DNA of 64,000 nt, from assembly GCA_017893485.1 (NCBI GenBank), contig CM030363.1:84621230-84685229 (forward strand), read 5' to 3'. Below, piece by piece: positions 10,677-20,538 of this stretch; position 1 is the stretch's first letter, and the number at the start of each line of letters is the position of its first letter. The position numbers were made by a program, and so were the translations under genes. The stretch comes from Hemerocallis citrina. Lineage: Eukaryota; Streptophyta; Magnoliopsida; Asparagales; Asphodelaceae. The notes beneath the pieces were generated by a model that searched no databases, was not told the DNA's origin, and was given only the letters and a program-made list of their open reading frames with translations.

Positions 10677-11097
10677 CATAAATCGGTATTAAAAATTAGT
10701 TTTTATTTATTTTAATCATTTTATTATTTAAAAATTGCCGAAAATTTTCTAAAAATTCGGAAAAATTAACTAGAAATTCTAGAAGATAATTATAAATTCG
10801 GGGGAATATTTTTCGAACCCCTGAACGAACAATTATTGCCTAGAAAGTGTTGTTAAGGCCCCCGAACGACTGGTTAACACACCGCAAAATTAAATAAATA
10901 ATCCGAAAAAATAGATAAAAACCGCCGGATATCCAGAGAAGCTTAAGAACAGCGTACAGCTTGAAAAATCACCTAACTACCCCCTTCGAGATTCAAACCC
11001 CTCCATTTGGACTCCGATACAACTCCACCAGTCATTAAAACAGCTAAACTACTCCTCAAAGGCTGATCAAACTCAGTCTTTAGGAGTGGGGGGCTCG
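10677..11097 (+). other. terminal part of the Tat 3' UTR with polypurine tract
   Basis: Non-coding and AT-rich at first. It ends with AGGAGTGGGGGGCTCG directly before the LTR start at 11098. The purine run is the expected plus-strand primer (PPT). A matching GATAGTGGGGGCT precedes the other Tat LTR at 24724. Confidence 0.75.
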
Positions 11098-11693
11098 TGA
11101 TGTGGCTAAAAATGGTGTTAAATCGGAATCGTCCAAATTGGGCACGAATCTTGAAGCTCAGGGGTAAAACGGTAATTTCACCGACCACCGGGTCTGAAGC
11201 GGTACTGGTTATCTTCTCCGAAGACCCACTTACCCGCAAACGGATCCACCTCAACTGGGTGCGGGTTTCAACCCACAGCAAACACGGTCCAGAAGGGATA
11301 GAATTAGGGTTTCTAGTTAAATCCTAATCAACGGCCCTGATTCATATCTATCCCTTCACTGGGGATTAGGGATTACATTCCTTATCTAACCACAGGGGAA
11401 TTACATTCCTAATCTAATCCAGCGGCGCCTATAAATACCCCCCATCCATCTCCATTGAGAGGTAATCAAACTTTCTCCAGTTTTTGTGCTCTTTCATAAT
11501 CTTCTCTGATTACTGACTTGAGCGTCGGAGGGTGCGTCGCCGGGAACAACCCCAGTGTCTCGCACTTTTTGCAGGTGTACGGCAGGAGTCAGCATCAAAC
11601 TCCGACGGAACAGGTATACAGGTTTGCTATTCAGTTTTCCTAAGAATCCACAAATACTATCTGTTTGCCCCCACACCAAATTTAGCGGCAACA
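11098..11693 (+). mobile_element. Tat 3' LTR (596 bp)
   Basis: Starts TGATGTGGC after the PPT and ends GCGGCAACA. It has a TATA box at 11430-11437 (CCTATAAATACC). The 3' part (CTGACTTGAGCGTCGGAGGG and TTGCAGGTGTACGGC) is the R/U5 style of Tat-lineage LTRs. It corresponds to CTGACTTGATCGTTGGGAAT and CCAGGTGTTCGGC in the second Tat LTR at 24724-25288. The base after the LTR starts unrelated DNA. Confidence 0.83.
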
Positions 11694-11699
11694 AATATC

Positions 11700-12097
11700 A
11701 TAATCCATACCTATACATATTTATACAAAAATAAAAGACATTATCAAATCTACCCAAGTGTACACGATAAAAGGCTATACAAATCATACCTTCAAATCAA
11801 TTATCAGGAAGATTGAGCAATTATGAGCGTGGAGAAAATGGTATAAAGAACTTGCTTCACGAAATCAACTTAATTGGGGATCTTGGATGATGGGTTTAGG
11901 GTTTTGAGAGAGGGAGGAGAGAGGAATGTGAGGGGATGAAGATTATTCCTTGAGATTTGGAGATTTTTTGTGGGTGAGAGCACGAATTTGGAAGCTAGGG
12001 TTTCAGAGTTGGGTTACGGAGTTGAGAGAGAGAGTGAAGAGAGAGATAATTGAAGAATGAGACAGCAAGTTCCGGTTTAGAAAACTCCCCAATCAAA
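11700..12097 (-). other. leader-like sequence (possible 5' exon), minus strand
   Basis: Read on the minus strand from 12097, this has CT-rich stretches, GAAACCCTAGC and AAACCCTAAACCC. It ends in a good splice donor, TTTGAAG followed by GTATGATTTG, with the break at 11790/11789. This is what a plant promoter-proximal 5' UTR exon looks like. I see no convincing coding start. A palindrome cluster lies just upstream (12098-12365). The same arrangement occurs on the plus strand at 19800-20385. Confidence 0.4.
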
Positions 12098-12365
12098 ACT
12101 CGGTATCTCAATTAGCGAGTTTGGTAGAAACTCACTCGCTAACTGAGATAGCGAGTCTAAAATTGGTATTTTTCTACAAAACCTTACACTCGCTATCTCG
12201 GTTAGCGAGTGTGGTACAAAAATACTCACTATCTAAGAGAGCAAATCTAAACTTGGTATTTTTCTCTAATTTTCTCCAAAGTATGGAGAAAAACATTACC
12301 ATATACTCACTATCCCAGATAGCGATGAGGTTTTCACCAAGCTCGCTATCTGTGATAGCAAGTGG
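12098..12365. repeat. cluster of six imperfect palindromes with TAGCGAGT arms
   Basis: Perfect examples are ACTCGCTA, 7-nt spacer, TAGCGAGT at 12134-12156, and CACTCGCTA, 7-nt spacer, TAGCGAGTG at 12187-12211. Decayed versions start near 12098, 12226, 12305 and 12342. Phrases such as GGTATTTTTCTAC recur between them. It is not coding and not a CRISPR array: the spacing is irregular and the copies decay. Confidence 0.8.
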
Positions 12366-13428
12366 GTCGTTTGGTAATTAGTTTTGAAAGTGGATCATTT
12401 TGGTAAATACTTTCAGAAAGTGGATCATTTTGGTAAAAAATTCCATAGAAAGGGATGTATAATTTTGTTCCTCACTATATAATTCTTCTTCTTGTTAATT
12501 AGCAACTAGTGTTACCCTGTCAAATTGCATAGACTAAATTAGTTTTGAGGAACTCATAAAATTATATAGAACTTTAAAAAGTGTGAAAATTAGGAAAAAC
12601 ATATTTTAGTCTGCGCAATTACTTCACCAAAACATGTCTCAAATTCAATTAATTTATGTAAAAGGTATATTAGAAAAATCATTAACATTCAGTAAAAATT
12701 TCGGCAGAGCTTACCCCATACATACAATTTTTTCCCTGTATAAATATCATCTAGTATTAACATTCAACAAATATCTTATAAGAATTCTGATTTGGTGCAA
12801 TATAGTAAAGATGTTAACACAAAATACAACCTCCAAACTCACGCATTTGGTGCAATAAGACACCTCCAAACTCAATCATAATATCCATTCAATTGTCCAA
12901 ATACTCAAATATGAAATTATATCCAACAGACGGCTTAAATTAGTTATCCATGATAATAAAGAACTTCAATCCTAACAGTTAAAATGCAAAATTTCCTAAC
13001 CAACCATAGTTTATAGCTAGGTAAATAATAAGATACAAATTGAGATGAACATATAATATTTGGATTAATTTAAATTTTTTAAGAAAACATTCACATGCCT
13101 AGTCGTATCTTTCAGTTGAACCCATAATTTTTTAGTATGTTCTTAGTTTATTTCATAGGGAAATAGGAAAGAAAAAATGTGTGCAAAAAATCATGACTGG
13201 CAGGTTAAGAAGCAAAAAAGATAGATATTTTTTTTCTCTTTCTCTTTGGACCTCATGCATAATTTAATGTCAAACCCTCTGGATCACTTGGGATGTCCCC
13301 TTGGTTTTTCTTTGTAGGGAAATAGATAAAAGAAGAATAAAATCCTTTGGGATGTCACAAAAGAGTTCACACTCCTCCATCAACCCTATACCCTTCATCC
13401 CCTCCAAAATAGTATAAAACAAAAGAAA
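12366..13428. other. AT-rich intergenic DNA, nothing recognised
   Basis: It begins with two direct copies of GTGGATCATTTTGGTAAA (near 12391 and 12421). After that there is no ORF with recognisable content and no terminal repeats that I can see. Confidence 0.5.
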
Positions 13429-13429
13429 A

Positions 13430-13501
<72 letters not shown>
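13429..13501. repeat. (AT)n microsatellite
   Basis: An uninterrupted run of about 36 AT dinucleotides. Confidence 0.97.
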
Positions 13502-13505
<4 letters not shown>

Positions 13506-14877
13506 CAAATGTTGCATTATTTTTTTTAATAGTAAATAAAAAATTGGAAACCTCATTTCAGAGTCGAAATGTGATGCTCTTCATGAATGGTCAATCCACC
13601 ACCATCACAACATGTAGTCAATCTCTATCCCACCAGTATGAAAATCTCCCTCCCCTGAAACAATCTCAAGAAAAAAAGAGTCAGGACTCGGGAGATACAA
13701 CAATCACCATGTCAACCTCCATGATGCTAAAATCTCTCTACTAAATAAAAATGTGTTTCTCACAAACATGAGGAGTCATTCTCAAACATGAGAAAAGAGT
13801 AATTTTTTTAAAAAAAAGATGGAATTCAAAGGATCAAAATTTAGTACTTGGGACATTAAAGATCTTTTTTTCTTAAAGGACTTAACAAAGTAATTATAAA
13901 AAATTCAAAATTTAAAGAAGTGGTTATTCTGCAAGGCAATCAACATCCAACTGCATAACATCCAAACAAACGTTAAAACAAAGATAAAGATACACTTGCA
14001 GATATAACAGTTTAGGGGATTATGGATCAACCGAATGTAAACTCTAATAGTAATGGTAAAAAAGTTGAACTATATCACATAAGAGAGCTTGCATACTTTG
14101 GCACTAAAGTAATAACACTTGCATATTTTGGTACTATAGTAATTCCATCTAGAAGAGAGCTTTATCCTCTCACATAATTAAATTGTTATCTTCATTGGAA
14201 CCACACTGCCAACACCAAAATCAGTAATAAGGTTTATCTATAAATTTTTTTTAAATGGCATGCTACGTGAGTTTATTTATTTTATTTAAATATGTACATA
14301 ATGGAACAACAGAGTTAATCAGAAAGGATGTAAGTTACTTAATATCGTTGCCAGAAGCTTAAAAAACCACGAATGATCCTCTCAGTGCAATATTACATAA
14401 TCCGTCGTCCCAGAATTCCTCGCGAATTCTATTCCAACTTCATAAGATCCAAACAAACGTAAAAAAGAATGATAAATGATACACTTGCATATATAACAGT
14501 TTAGTAGATTATGGAACAATATAGTTAATCAAAAAAGAGGCATGTTATAGTTATAATGTTGTGCTCGAGCTATTTGATGAGATCACAGTGAGATACGTAA
14601 AGCATTTTTATAAGGGGATGAGAAGATGAGGAGTTTATCACACCAAAAGATTTCAAACTTTAGGCAATTAAAACACAGAGCAAAATTCAGTATTCAGTTG
14701 TATCAGTACAAAAACTTCTTAAAATTATACAGAAATTTAACCCCCAAATAAAAAATCTAGCATGATCATTCATGATAAACAACATAGAAGCTAAAATAAA
14801 GTCTCAATCTCCATACTCATCCAAAAACCAAATAACAGAACACAAAACACTACGAACCCATCTTTACTTCAATAAAA
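13502..14877. other. intergenic DNA with short internal duplications
   Basis: ACATCCAAACAAACGT and ACTTGCATATATAACAG-type phrases occur twice (near 13965-14000 and 14445-14500), so part of this stretch is an older duplication. GGGGATGAGAAGATGAG near 14617 recurs near 16502. No gene is seen. Confidence 0.45.
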
Positions 14878-16494
14878 GAAGCGTAGTTTTACTTCAAGCC
14901 CATTAATAAACCAACACTCAACTAAATTTCAACAAAAACCCATTAACCCACAAATCTTAGTCTCTTCTACAAAATAACCATAATTCAATGATGGGTTCCC
15001 TTAAAACTCCCCAACAAACAAACCCAAACAAATCCAAATCATCAAATTAACTTCATCACTTCACACTACAATCAAAACCAATTTAGATAATGATGATGAT
15101 GATGATAATAAAATGCATGATAATAAATAAAATGCATGATAATAATAGTAAAGTCAGAAAGTATGCCATGATCAAGAAACTCATGGGTTCTTTGGTTCGA
15201 TGCTAATCTCGTCTGCTATTTTTTTGCTTTGATGGGTTCTTTGAAAAGATATGATGGAAGTATGGTCGCTAGCAGTTTGGCAGCATGGACGGCTCGGGCA
15301 TCGGGTTAGTGACGCATTGACCGGGGATGGGGCAAGGGAGGGCAAACCTAGGAGGGAGAGGAGGCCGGAGAAAGAGGGGGGAAATTTGATTGAAAGTAGA
15401 ATGAGATAAGGGGGAAGATTTTGATTGAAAGTGGAATGAGAAGAGTTAAAGAAGCTTAGTTTTACTTCAAGTCCATTAATAAACCAACACTCAACTAAAT
15501 TTCAACAAAAACCCATTAACCTACAAATCTCAGTCTTTTTACAAAATAACCATAATCCAATGATGGGTTCCCTTAAAACTCCCCAACAAACAAACCCAAT
15601 CAAATCCAGATCATGAAATTAACTTCATCACTTCACATTGCAATCAAAACCCATTTAGATGATGATGATGATGATGATGATGATGATAATTAAATGCATG
15701 ATAATAATAGTAAAGTTAGAAAGGATACCATGATCAAGAAGCTCATGGGTTCTTTGCTTCAATGCTAATCTCGTCTGCTATCCTTTTGCTTTGATGAGTT
15801 CTTTGAAAAGATATGATGGAAGTATGGTCGCTAGTGGTTTGGCTGCACGGACGGCTCGGGCATCGGGTTGGTGATGGGCTGACCGAGGATAGGGCAAGAG
15901 AGGGTAGACCTAGGAGTAGCATTGGTATAAATACCCGAAATTCGGATCTGACCCGGACACAACCCGACCCGGACCCGGCATTGGACCGGAACCGACCCAG
16001 CCTATCCGGGTCCGGGTCCGCTCAAAAGAGACCCGACCCGGACCCGGACCTGGACCCGATAAAAAAACTCAAAAAAATTAACATATAAATAAATATTCTA
16101 TCTTCATCCCGTCTCTCCTTCCTCCTAAATTCTAAATATTCTTCTTCCAAACTCAAAACTCATGCCTTTTTCTTCTCTCCTTTATTCTAAATCCTTTACT
16201 CGCCGTCTCCGCTCGCCGCTCACACTCCCGCTCCTACCCGAACGGGTAGGAATATTTTAAGCGGATCTGGACCCGGAACTGGACCCGGTCCTCACGAGTC
16301 CGGGTCCAACTTTGGGACCGGTAGGGGACTGGGTCCGGGTCCGGGTAGTGAAGGACCTGACCTGATCCGATACCAATGCTATCTAGGAGGGAGAGGAGGC
16401 CGGAGAAAGAGGGGCAGATTTGATTGAAAGTAGAATGAGAAAAGGAAGAAGATTTTGATTGAAAGTGGAATGAGAAGAGGAAGATGATCAGTTT
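14878..16494. repeat. 573-bp tandem duplication, second copy interrupted by a MITE
   Basis: The block beginning TAGTTTTACTTCAAG at about 14885 recurs 573 bp later at about 15458. Shared text includes CATTAATAAACCAACACTCA, a GATGATGATGAT run, CTCATGGGTTCTTTG and GGAGGGAGAGGAGGCCGGAG. The second copy is split at 15917-16381 and then resumes at the same place. The copies are about 93-95% alike by eye. No coding function is recognised. Confidence 0.88.
15917..16381. mobile_element. hAT-type MITE, 465 bp
   Basis: Terminal inverted repeats are TAGCATTGGTAT and ATACCAATGCTA. It is flanked by CCTAGGAG (15909-15916) and TCTAGGAG (16382-16389), an 8-bp target duplication with one mismatch. 8 bp is the hAT size. 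The uninterrupted first copy of the tandem duplication (ACCTAGGAGGG near 15346) shows the empty site. Inside are CCCGACCCGG and GGACCCGG subterminal repeats in both orientations. It encodes no transposase. Confidence 0.88.
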
Positions 16495-16561
16495 TTTTTA
16501 GGGGATGAGAAGATGAGCAGTTTTTACTTCTTTATTTACTCTAATTTTTACATGCATGCTG

Positions 16562-16643
16562 AGCACATGTTAATTTCTAGTTTGATTCTCATTTTCTATT
16601 TCGAAATGGAGAACCGAGAAAGGAGAAAGGGGTAGGCTTATTA
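16562..16643 (-). mobile_element. Helitron-like terminal fragment
   Basis: The reverse complement, CTACCCCTTTCTCC then CATTTCGAAATAGAAAATGAG then AACTAGAAATTAACATG, parallels 17868-17945 and 62483-62560. The Tourist-like MITE at 16644 sits inside it. It is too short for a firm call. Confidence 0.4.
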
Positions 16644-17353
16644 GAGCATCCACTATGGTTCATGCTATATTTTAGCTATTTGGATATTTGCTTTTAGAAG
16701 ATAATCGCTTTCGCCACTATGGTAAAAGCTATAATTTGCAAAAAAAAAATATTAAAATATATAGACGGAAGAAGATCCTCCGTCTGCTCTCAATTTTATT
16801 TTTTTCTTTTGAAACAAACCCAGCCGGAAGAAGATCTTCCGTCTGGGTTTTTTATTTTTTTAAAAAATGTTTTCAAAAGACCATAGCCGGATGTTCATGC
16901 TCCGTTTGGCAATATTTGATTTTTTTTTTTTTTTTTTTTTGTCTTTTAGGAAAAGGACGAAAAAGAATAGGACGAAAAAAAAAAATGGAAAAAAAAATAA
17001 TGAAAGGGACGGATGTTCATCCTCCGTCTCTTTCAATTTTTTTTAAAAATAATTAAATAAATATAAAGACGGAAGATCGTGTTCCGTCTATACAATTTTG
17101 ACCGGTCAAATTGTATAGACGGAAGATCTTCTACCGTCTATTAGATTTTTTAATTCGAAAGAAATCGAACTTTTTGGCAGACGGAAGATCGTTTACCGTC
17201 TTCTATAATGTCCAAATGCTATTTAGCTCTGCTATATATGGCCGAGTACTGTTCACCGGTCTGCTATAAAGTAGGTTTATAGCAGACCGTAGTGGGATGA
17301 AAATTGCCAAATTTTGCATATTTTAGGTAAATAGCCAACCATAGTGGATGCTC
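16644..17353. mobile_element. Tourist-like (PIF/Harbinger) MITE, 710 bp, with internal hairpin array
   Basis: Perfect 17-bp TIRs: GAGCATCCACTATGGTT at 16644-16660 and AACCATAGTGGATGCTC at 17337-17353. They are flanked by TTA on both sides (16641-16643 and 17354-17356), the TWA target duplication of PIF/Harbinger. The interior has at least six short hairpins of the form GACGGA-loop-TCCGTC. AACCCAG-CGGAAGA with TCTTCCG-CTGGGTT at 16817-16850 is the longest. No transposase is encoded; the ORFs here are T-rich artefacts. Confidence 0.9.
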
Positions 17354-17793
17354 TTAGGGTGGGCGTATAGTATAATGTGGAGTGCGGACTAGGGTTGATT
17401 TTCTTTGCTAAAACTCAACGGTCAAAAGACTGCCACGTGATCATCACACAAAAGTTGGCAGCATTAGGGTTTAATTAATTAAATATACAGGTCATAAAGA
17501 AAGGATTAAACCATCGGTTTGGTAACTTTGGTTAGTCTCCAAAGTTTGATGCAGATGGATAATTAGTACTCCTAGTTAATAACTAAACTGAGTTTAATTA
17601 GAGGTGGGGCCCCACAAAGGTGGTGAGACCTGAAACCAATGTCATAATTTTAGTACAGAAAAAGCAACGTAGTACTACAGTACAAAGGGAGGCAGTAAAA
17701 GCAACTGGGAACGGAATCGAATCCAGTCACTGTTCCCCAAGTGAGGAAGTAAAAGACGGAAATACCCCCACGAATAAAAGTTGTACTAGTATA

Positions 17794-17796
<3 letters not shown>
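17354..17796. other. low-copy DNA, no gene recognised
   Basis: Contains the palindrome GTGGGGCCCCAC near 17605 and a G-box-like CCACGTGATC near 17431. An 80-codon ORF running into the TATA microsatellite is not credible. Confidence 0.4.
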
Positions 17797-17843
<47 letters not shown>

Positions 17844-17860
17844 ATCTATCTATCTATCTT
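17797..17860. repeat. (TA)n followed by (TATC)n microsatellite
   Basis: About 22 TA units, followed by five TATC units at about 17840-17860. Confidence 0.95.
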
Positions 17861-18737
17861 AAGCAAATAGGCCTACCCATCTCTCCTTTTTCTATTTTGA
17901 AATAGAGAAAGGAGAGCAAAAGTAGAAACTAACACGTTATTAACACGTAAAAAATAAAAATAAAAAAAGGGGAAAAGGCGACCTTCAAAGTTCAAACTGT
18001 CACCTTTCGATCAAACCCCTCATCTTCCCCCAAATCTCCAACTTCACAAAAGCCCTAATAATTCAAAGATCATACCAAACCCTAATTCTCCCCCCCCCCC
18101 CCCCCCCCCCACTCCCCCAAATCGCCGCCTCCTCCACAGGCGGGGCGGCCCCATGTGACGCACTTGGTGATGGAAGGTTCTCGGAGAATTCGGAAGGTAC
18201 TTATTTATTGTTTCGTTCTTGAATCTCATATCTACGGTTCTTCTTCAGGTGAATTTTGATTCAAGTGTATGATGAATTTCTCGGATAGGTTTCGATTTGA
18301 TGGAAATTTATGAAAATTTGGTAATTTTTGTGAGTGAATTTACCAATGTAAGTTGTGAATTTTTGTGAAAATGGTGTGTACGGTTAAGGGGGGATGGATG
18401 GCTTGCATTGTGAGGCTTCTTGGTGATGGAGGGTTCTCGAAGAATTCGGAAGGTACTTATTTTTTGTTTCATTTTGGTTGTGGAATGTTTTAGAATGGTT
18501 TAGTTGGTAAACGTAAGTGACTGTTGTCATAGTTTTACAAAACTATGTTTGTCACAGGATTGTTGCAATAAGTAGATTTACAAAACTATGTTTATCATTC
18601 CAATATCCAAATTCCTCTAAAAAATCCATAAATCCCAAAATCATATTCACTGCCGTCGCCGCTCCCAACCCCCATTCTCCCCCATTGATTGCACCAAAGT
18701 TATTTTAGTTTGTGCAATTTGCACAGGGTAATTCTAG
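17843..18737 (+). mobile_element. non-autonomous Helitron, about 0.9 kb
   Basis: The 3' end is diagnostic: a perfect hairpin TGTGCAATTTGCACA (18711-18725), 8 nt, then CTAG (18734-18737) followed by T, the Helitron 3' rule (hairpin, CTRR, host T). The 5' end is put at a TC after A in the microsatellite (about 17843) and is less sure. The 5' region has a CTCTCCTTTTTCTATTTT-GAAATAGAGAAAGGAGAG palindrome (17881-17916) that recurs in weaker form near 16600 and 62490. No Rep/helicase is encoded; it carries leader-like and exon-like sequence. Confidence 0.68.
18010..18470 (+). pseudogene. captured 5' exon-like sequence with duplicated exon end
   Basis: Inside the Helitron, a leader-like stretch (AAACCCTAATTC, then a C run) leads to CTTGGTGATGGAAGGTTCTC near 18162. 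About 258 bp later CTTGGTGATGGAGGGTTCTC recurs near 18419. Both copies continue into GAATTCGGAAGGTACTTATT, with a possible donor (AAG|GTACTT). The second copy follows an ATG and would read MACIVRLLGDGGFSKNSE; the first keeps only LGDGRFSENSE. I do not recognise the protein. Helitrons often capture gene pieces, so a host 5' exon is the likeliest source. Confidence 0.35.
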
Positions 18738-18895
18738 TTTCTCCTGAAAAGGAAATAAAATAAAAGAATCACGTGAATCGACAACCCACGAGATTTTGTG
18801 CCAGATAAAAATTCAATTCTGATATTCTCCCATTCAACTCGCGATATTTTCTCTAAGTTGAAACTGTTCATTGAATAAGTAGTAAGAGCATCTGT

Positions 18896-19712
18896 AGTCC
18901 TGGGCTAAATAGCCAAAATTTGGAAAAATATCCAAAAAACGAGCTGCAATCGTCGTCCAAATACCTAAAATTTGGGTGTACGATGAACAGTTAGTTGCCA
19001 AATATAGCAGACGATTTGGCCATAACCAAAATATAGCTAACGAACCATTTTACTTCGTCCGTCAGAATTGACGAAAGATAAAACTTCGTCTCGTAGGTGA
19101 GACGTACAAAAAGCAGGAGAAACGAAGGATTAAACAGCGTTTGAAAAAAGAAAAAAGAAATAAATTGACAGACGGTGTAATATACACCGTCTGAACACAT
19201 TATACCCCGTCCTATTATACCAAAGTCAACCACAGTCTTTGGTTTTTTTTTTTCTAAAAAAATAAATAAATAAAACAAAGTCAACCAACGGCCTATTATA
19301 CCCCGTCTAAGGAGATTGACGGTAGGTTATATCCCGTCGTTGCTTTTTTTTTTTTTTTTAAATTTGGAAGCAGTCGATTGATCATACCCCGTGTAGTGAG
19401 ATTGACGGGAGAATATCTCCCATCCTTGCTTTTTTAAAAAAAAAAAAAAAATTAAACAGATGATTGATCATATGCCGTCCGTACTTCAATTCGATTTTTT
19501 TAATATTTTTCCGATCGGAAGACGGTACATTATTTTGTGTTGCGAATTTTTTTCCAAGCCGCACACTCCAAGACGATAGATAATCTTCCGTCTTTTAAAG
19601 AAAAACAAACGACGAATCGAATATATCTTTGAACGACTGCAGCAACATTCTTTTTTTCCTATTTCTTAATTGCTATTTATCCAAAATTTGGCAAGAACGA
19701 CTACAGATGCTC
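18896..19712. mobile_element. Tourist-like (PIF/Harbinger) MITE, 817 bp, with internal hairpins
   Basis: Perfect 14-bp TIRs: GAGCATCTGTAGTC at 18896-18909 and GACTACAGATGCTC at 19699-19712. They are flanked by TAA on both sides (18893-18895 and 19713-19715). Like the element at 16644, it contains a series of GACGG/CCGTC hairpins. The best is CAGACGGTGTA-ATA-TACACCGTCTG at 19169-19193 (11-bp perfect arms). TIR sequence and internal style point to related families; neither codes for transposase. Confidence 0.88.
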
Positions 19713-19799
19713 TAAGTGGGTAATTTACGAATTTTTTACCAAACTATCCCACTTTTGGTATATATATATATGTACGAAATTGTTCCTGTTTGAAAATTT

Positions 19800-20075
19800 A
19801 ATATCAAAAACTCTCTGTTGCTAACTGAGTTAACTCGCTTAGTAATTTTTTTCGCGTTTTCTCAGTTAGCGTGTGTTTGCGAAAAAAACCCACCAATTAT
19901 AGACTCTGTTAGCGTGTCTGTTTAAACTACTCGCGCTAACAGGGTTAGCGTGATAGGTCGACAGTAGGGGAGACTTCTCTTCAAGTAAAGATATTGGCAA
20001 AAAACCCTAAGTATAGACACGCTAATCCCGTCAACGCGCCTCTTTATACTAGGCGCGTTAACCGGGTGTGTCGTT
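19800..20075. repeat. palindrome cluster with GCTAAC/GTTAGC arms
   Basis: CGCTAAC-AGG-GTTAGCG (19934-19950) is perfect. GAGTTAACTC (near 19826), TCAGTTAGCGTG, CACGCTAATCCCG and GGCGCGTTAACCGG are partial forms. It is preceded by TTTTTTACCAAACTATCCCAC, comparable to the TTTTACCAAAATGATCCAC next to the 12098-12365 cluster on the minus strand. It lies directly upstream of a leader-like sequence. Confidence 0.65.
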
Positions 20076-20082
20076 TGGGATC

Positions 20083-20538
20083 ATATTAATTAAAGCTCAC
20101 TATCTCACTCCCATCTCACTTCTCCTCTCTCCGAAAACCAAAATCAAGCGATTTTAAACCCAAACTCCCAAACCCTAGTCATCGATTTCGTCCTCTACCC
20201 ATTCCAATCTCTCGAAATTTTCGTTGGAATCTCTTTTTCACTTCCAAAACACTCATGTGAATCTACAATTTTCTCAAAAAACTCCTATTTAACGCATAAA
20301 GGGTTTCCCCCAAATTTTCGAAAGGAGAGGCTCGTGGTGCTTGCCGTCGACTTCTTACTTCCACCCTACAATCGTTTGTAAGTGTTCGTTATTTATGCTA
20401 TATAATTTTTGTGAATTGGTGTATAGGGTTTGATTTGCAATGTTGGGTTCATTTGTGCCAAATTTAAGGGAACATCATGAAGAAATAGGAGTGTAGAAGG
20501 ACTATGTTTCTGATAGATATTATGGGAAGCACTATGTT
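20083..20538 (+). other. leader-like sequence (possible 5' exon), plus strand
   Basis: CT-rich (CTCACTATCTCACTCCCATC), then AAACCCAAACTCCCAAACCCTAG. A good donor follows at 20378 (ATCGTTT then GTAAGTG). No ORF is recognised; the only early ATG is followed at once by TGA. Either a 5' UTR exon cut off by the LTR inserted at 20539, or a captured copy of one. Confidence 0.4.

Larger units (their letters stand above)
1..11693 (+). mobile_element. Ty3/gypsy Tat-lineage LTR retrotransposon, 5' end outside window
   Basis: The domain order is gag, protease, RT, RNase H, a second RNase H, integrase, long 3' UTR, PPT, 3' LTR. The second RNase H between the first RNase H and integrase is a hallmark of the plant Tat lineage (Tat, Ogre, Retand, Grande types). 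The element is split by LTR sequence at 6056 to about 10200. The two halves are joined by a shared 3'-UTR motif, GAGGAACCGACCCTCGTATA, at 5188, with near-identical copies at 10344 and 10568. The 5' LTR and start of gag lie left of the window, so no TSD can be checked. That both halves belong to one insertion is inference; the family assignment is firm. Confidence 0.8.

Noticed and set aside
6051..10681. TAAAT at 6051-6055 and 10677-10681 as the TSD of the nested gypsy insertion
   Set aside because: The right copy is not preceded by an LTR end, and lies inside a Tat tandem-repeat unit; probably chance.
12098..12365. Possible CRISPR-like array in the palindrome cluster
   Set aside because: Irregular spacing, decayed copies, no unique spacers of constant length, and plant nuclear context.
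17620..17862. 80-codon ORF ending in an YIYIY run
   Set aside because: Its end is the TATA microsatellite, and no recognisable domain precedes it.
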